Below, piece by piece: positions 63,894-64,000 of a stretch of DNA of 64,000 bases. Under the pieces are notes generated by a model. It saw only the letters and a list, made by a program, of their open reading frames with translations, was not told the origin of the DNA and ran no database searches. This stretch comes from Aquipluma nitroreducens (GTDB lineage Bacteria; Bacteroidota; Bacteroidia; Bacteroidales; Prolixibacteraceae): contig NZ_AP018694.1 of NCBI RefSeq assembly GCF_009689585.1, positions 4,827,501-4,891,500 of the forward strand. Reading direction: 5' to 3'. A program made the position numbers and the translations under genes. Position 1 is the first letter of the stretch; the number at the start of each line of letters is the position of its first letter.

Positions 63894-64000
63894 ATGGCTT
63901 CATCTAATAGTTATAAATCGGATGTCCTTTCAGTAAATGCTACCGAAGCATCTCTTGATAAAAATGGATTAGAAAAAGTGATTGGAATGGGTGTTCGGCT
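63894..64000 (+). CDS. Partial gene at the right edge, not recognised
   Basis: A plus frame begins with ATG 63894 and runs off the window after 35 codons (MASSNSYKSDVLSVNATEAS, then LDKNGLEKVIGMGVR). It follows a 211-base gap after the NagB-like gene. The N-terminus is polar, with no signal peptide. Too little is visible to name a family. Confidence 0.45.
   Translation, partial: MASSNSYKSDVLSVNATEASLDKNGLEKVIGMGVR

Overview
The window reads as Bacteroidota, probably Bacteroidales or Marinilabiliales. The evidence is a SusC/SusD pair, many lipoproteins and Tat substrates of glycan metabolism, few Shine-Dalgarno sites, and recurrent TAnnTTTG (-7) promoter boxes such as TATATTTG upstream of several genes. 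No tRNA, rRNA or CRISPR array was seen.

Layout. (1) 1-8 kb: a stress and housekeeping patch. It has three GreA/Rnk-like proteins, a MarR-like regulator, a UspA protein, an NhaP2-type antiporter, a small winged-helix protein and a PAS histidine kinase. Two copies of a strong palindrome (669-702 and 5294-5325) sit before Gre-like genes. Decayed genes lie at 5.3-6.2 kb. (2) 8-29.5 kb: a complete sialic acid utilisation locus. An FCD-type GntR regulator faces susC/susD, a sialidase, a GH20 hexosaminidase, a double-domain O-acetylesterase, sialate lyase, sialate mutarotase, an AGE-family ManNAc/GlcNAc epimerase, a creatininase-like protein, MFS and AEC transporters, an SGNH esterase, NagB and a GH109-like enzyme. 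(3) 29.8-39.8 kb: a plastic region. It has a truncated sigma factor, a small ppGpp synthetase, an AAA/DUF4143 ATPase, a Fic protein, a tmRNA-3'-end-like sequence beside a truncated integrase, an IS21 element carrying a nested ISL3 element (8-bp target duplication), and an IS30 remnant. (4) 39.8-64 kb: a second amino-sugar region. It holds an EamA transporter, an FHS (NagP-like) permease, a NahK-like kinase, a frameshifted GH27, a DeoR regulator diverging from AgaS, DUF4832, CBM9-like, amidohydrolase and esterase proteins. These are followed by a tight run of four Tat-exported Gfo/Idh/MocA oxidoreductases, a DUF1080 lipoprotein, a NagA-like deacetylase with a signal peptide, an MFS transporter and a second NagB-like protein.

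How it works together. Region 2 should release, de-acetylate, import and convert sialic acid to GlcNAc and on to fructose-6-phosphate. Regions 2 and 4 together look like foraging on host or mucin-type glycans. The most interesting part is 53.7-63.7 kb. There, exported oxidoreductases, a DUF1080 hydrolase and an exported NagA-like enzyme suggest an extracytoplasmic oxidoreductive route for cleaving N-acetylamino-sugar glycosides. This is inferred from gene content and signal sequences only.
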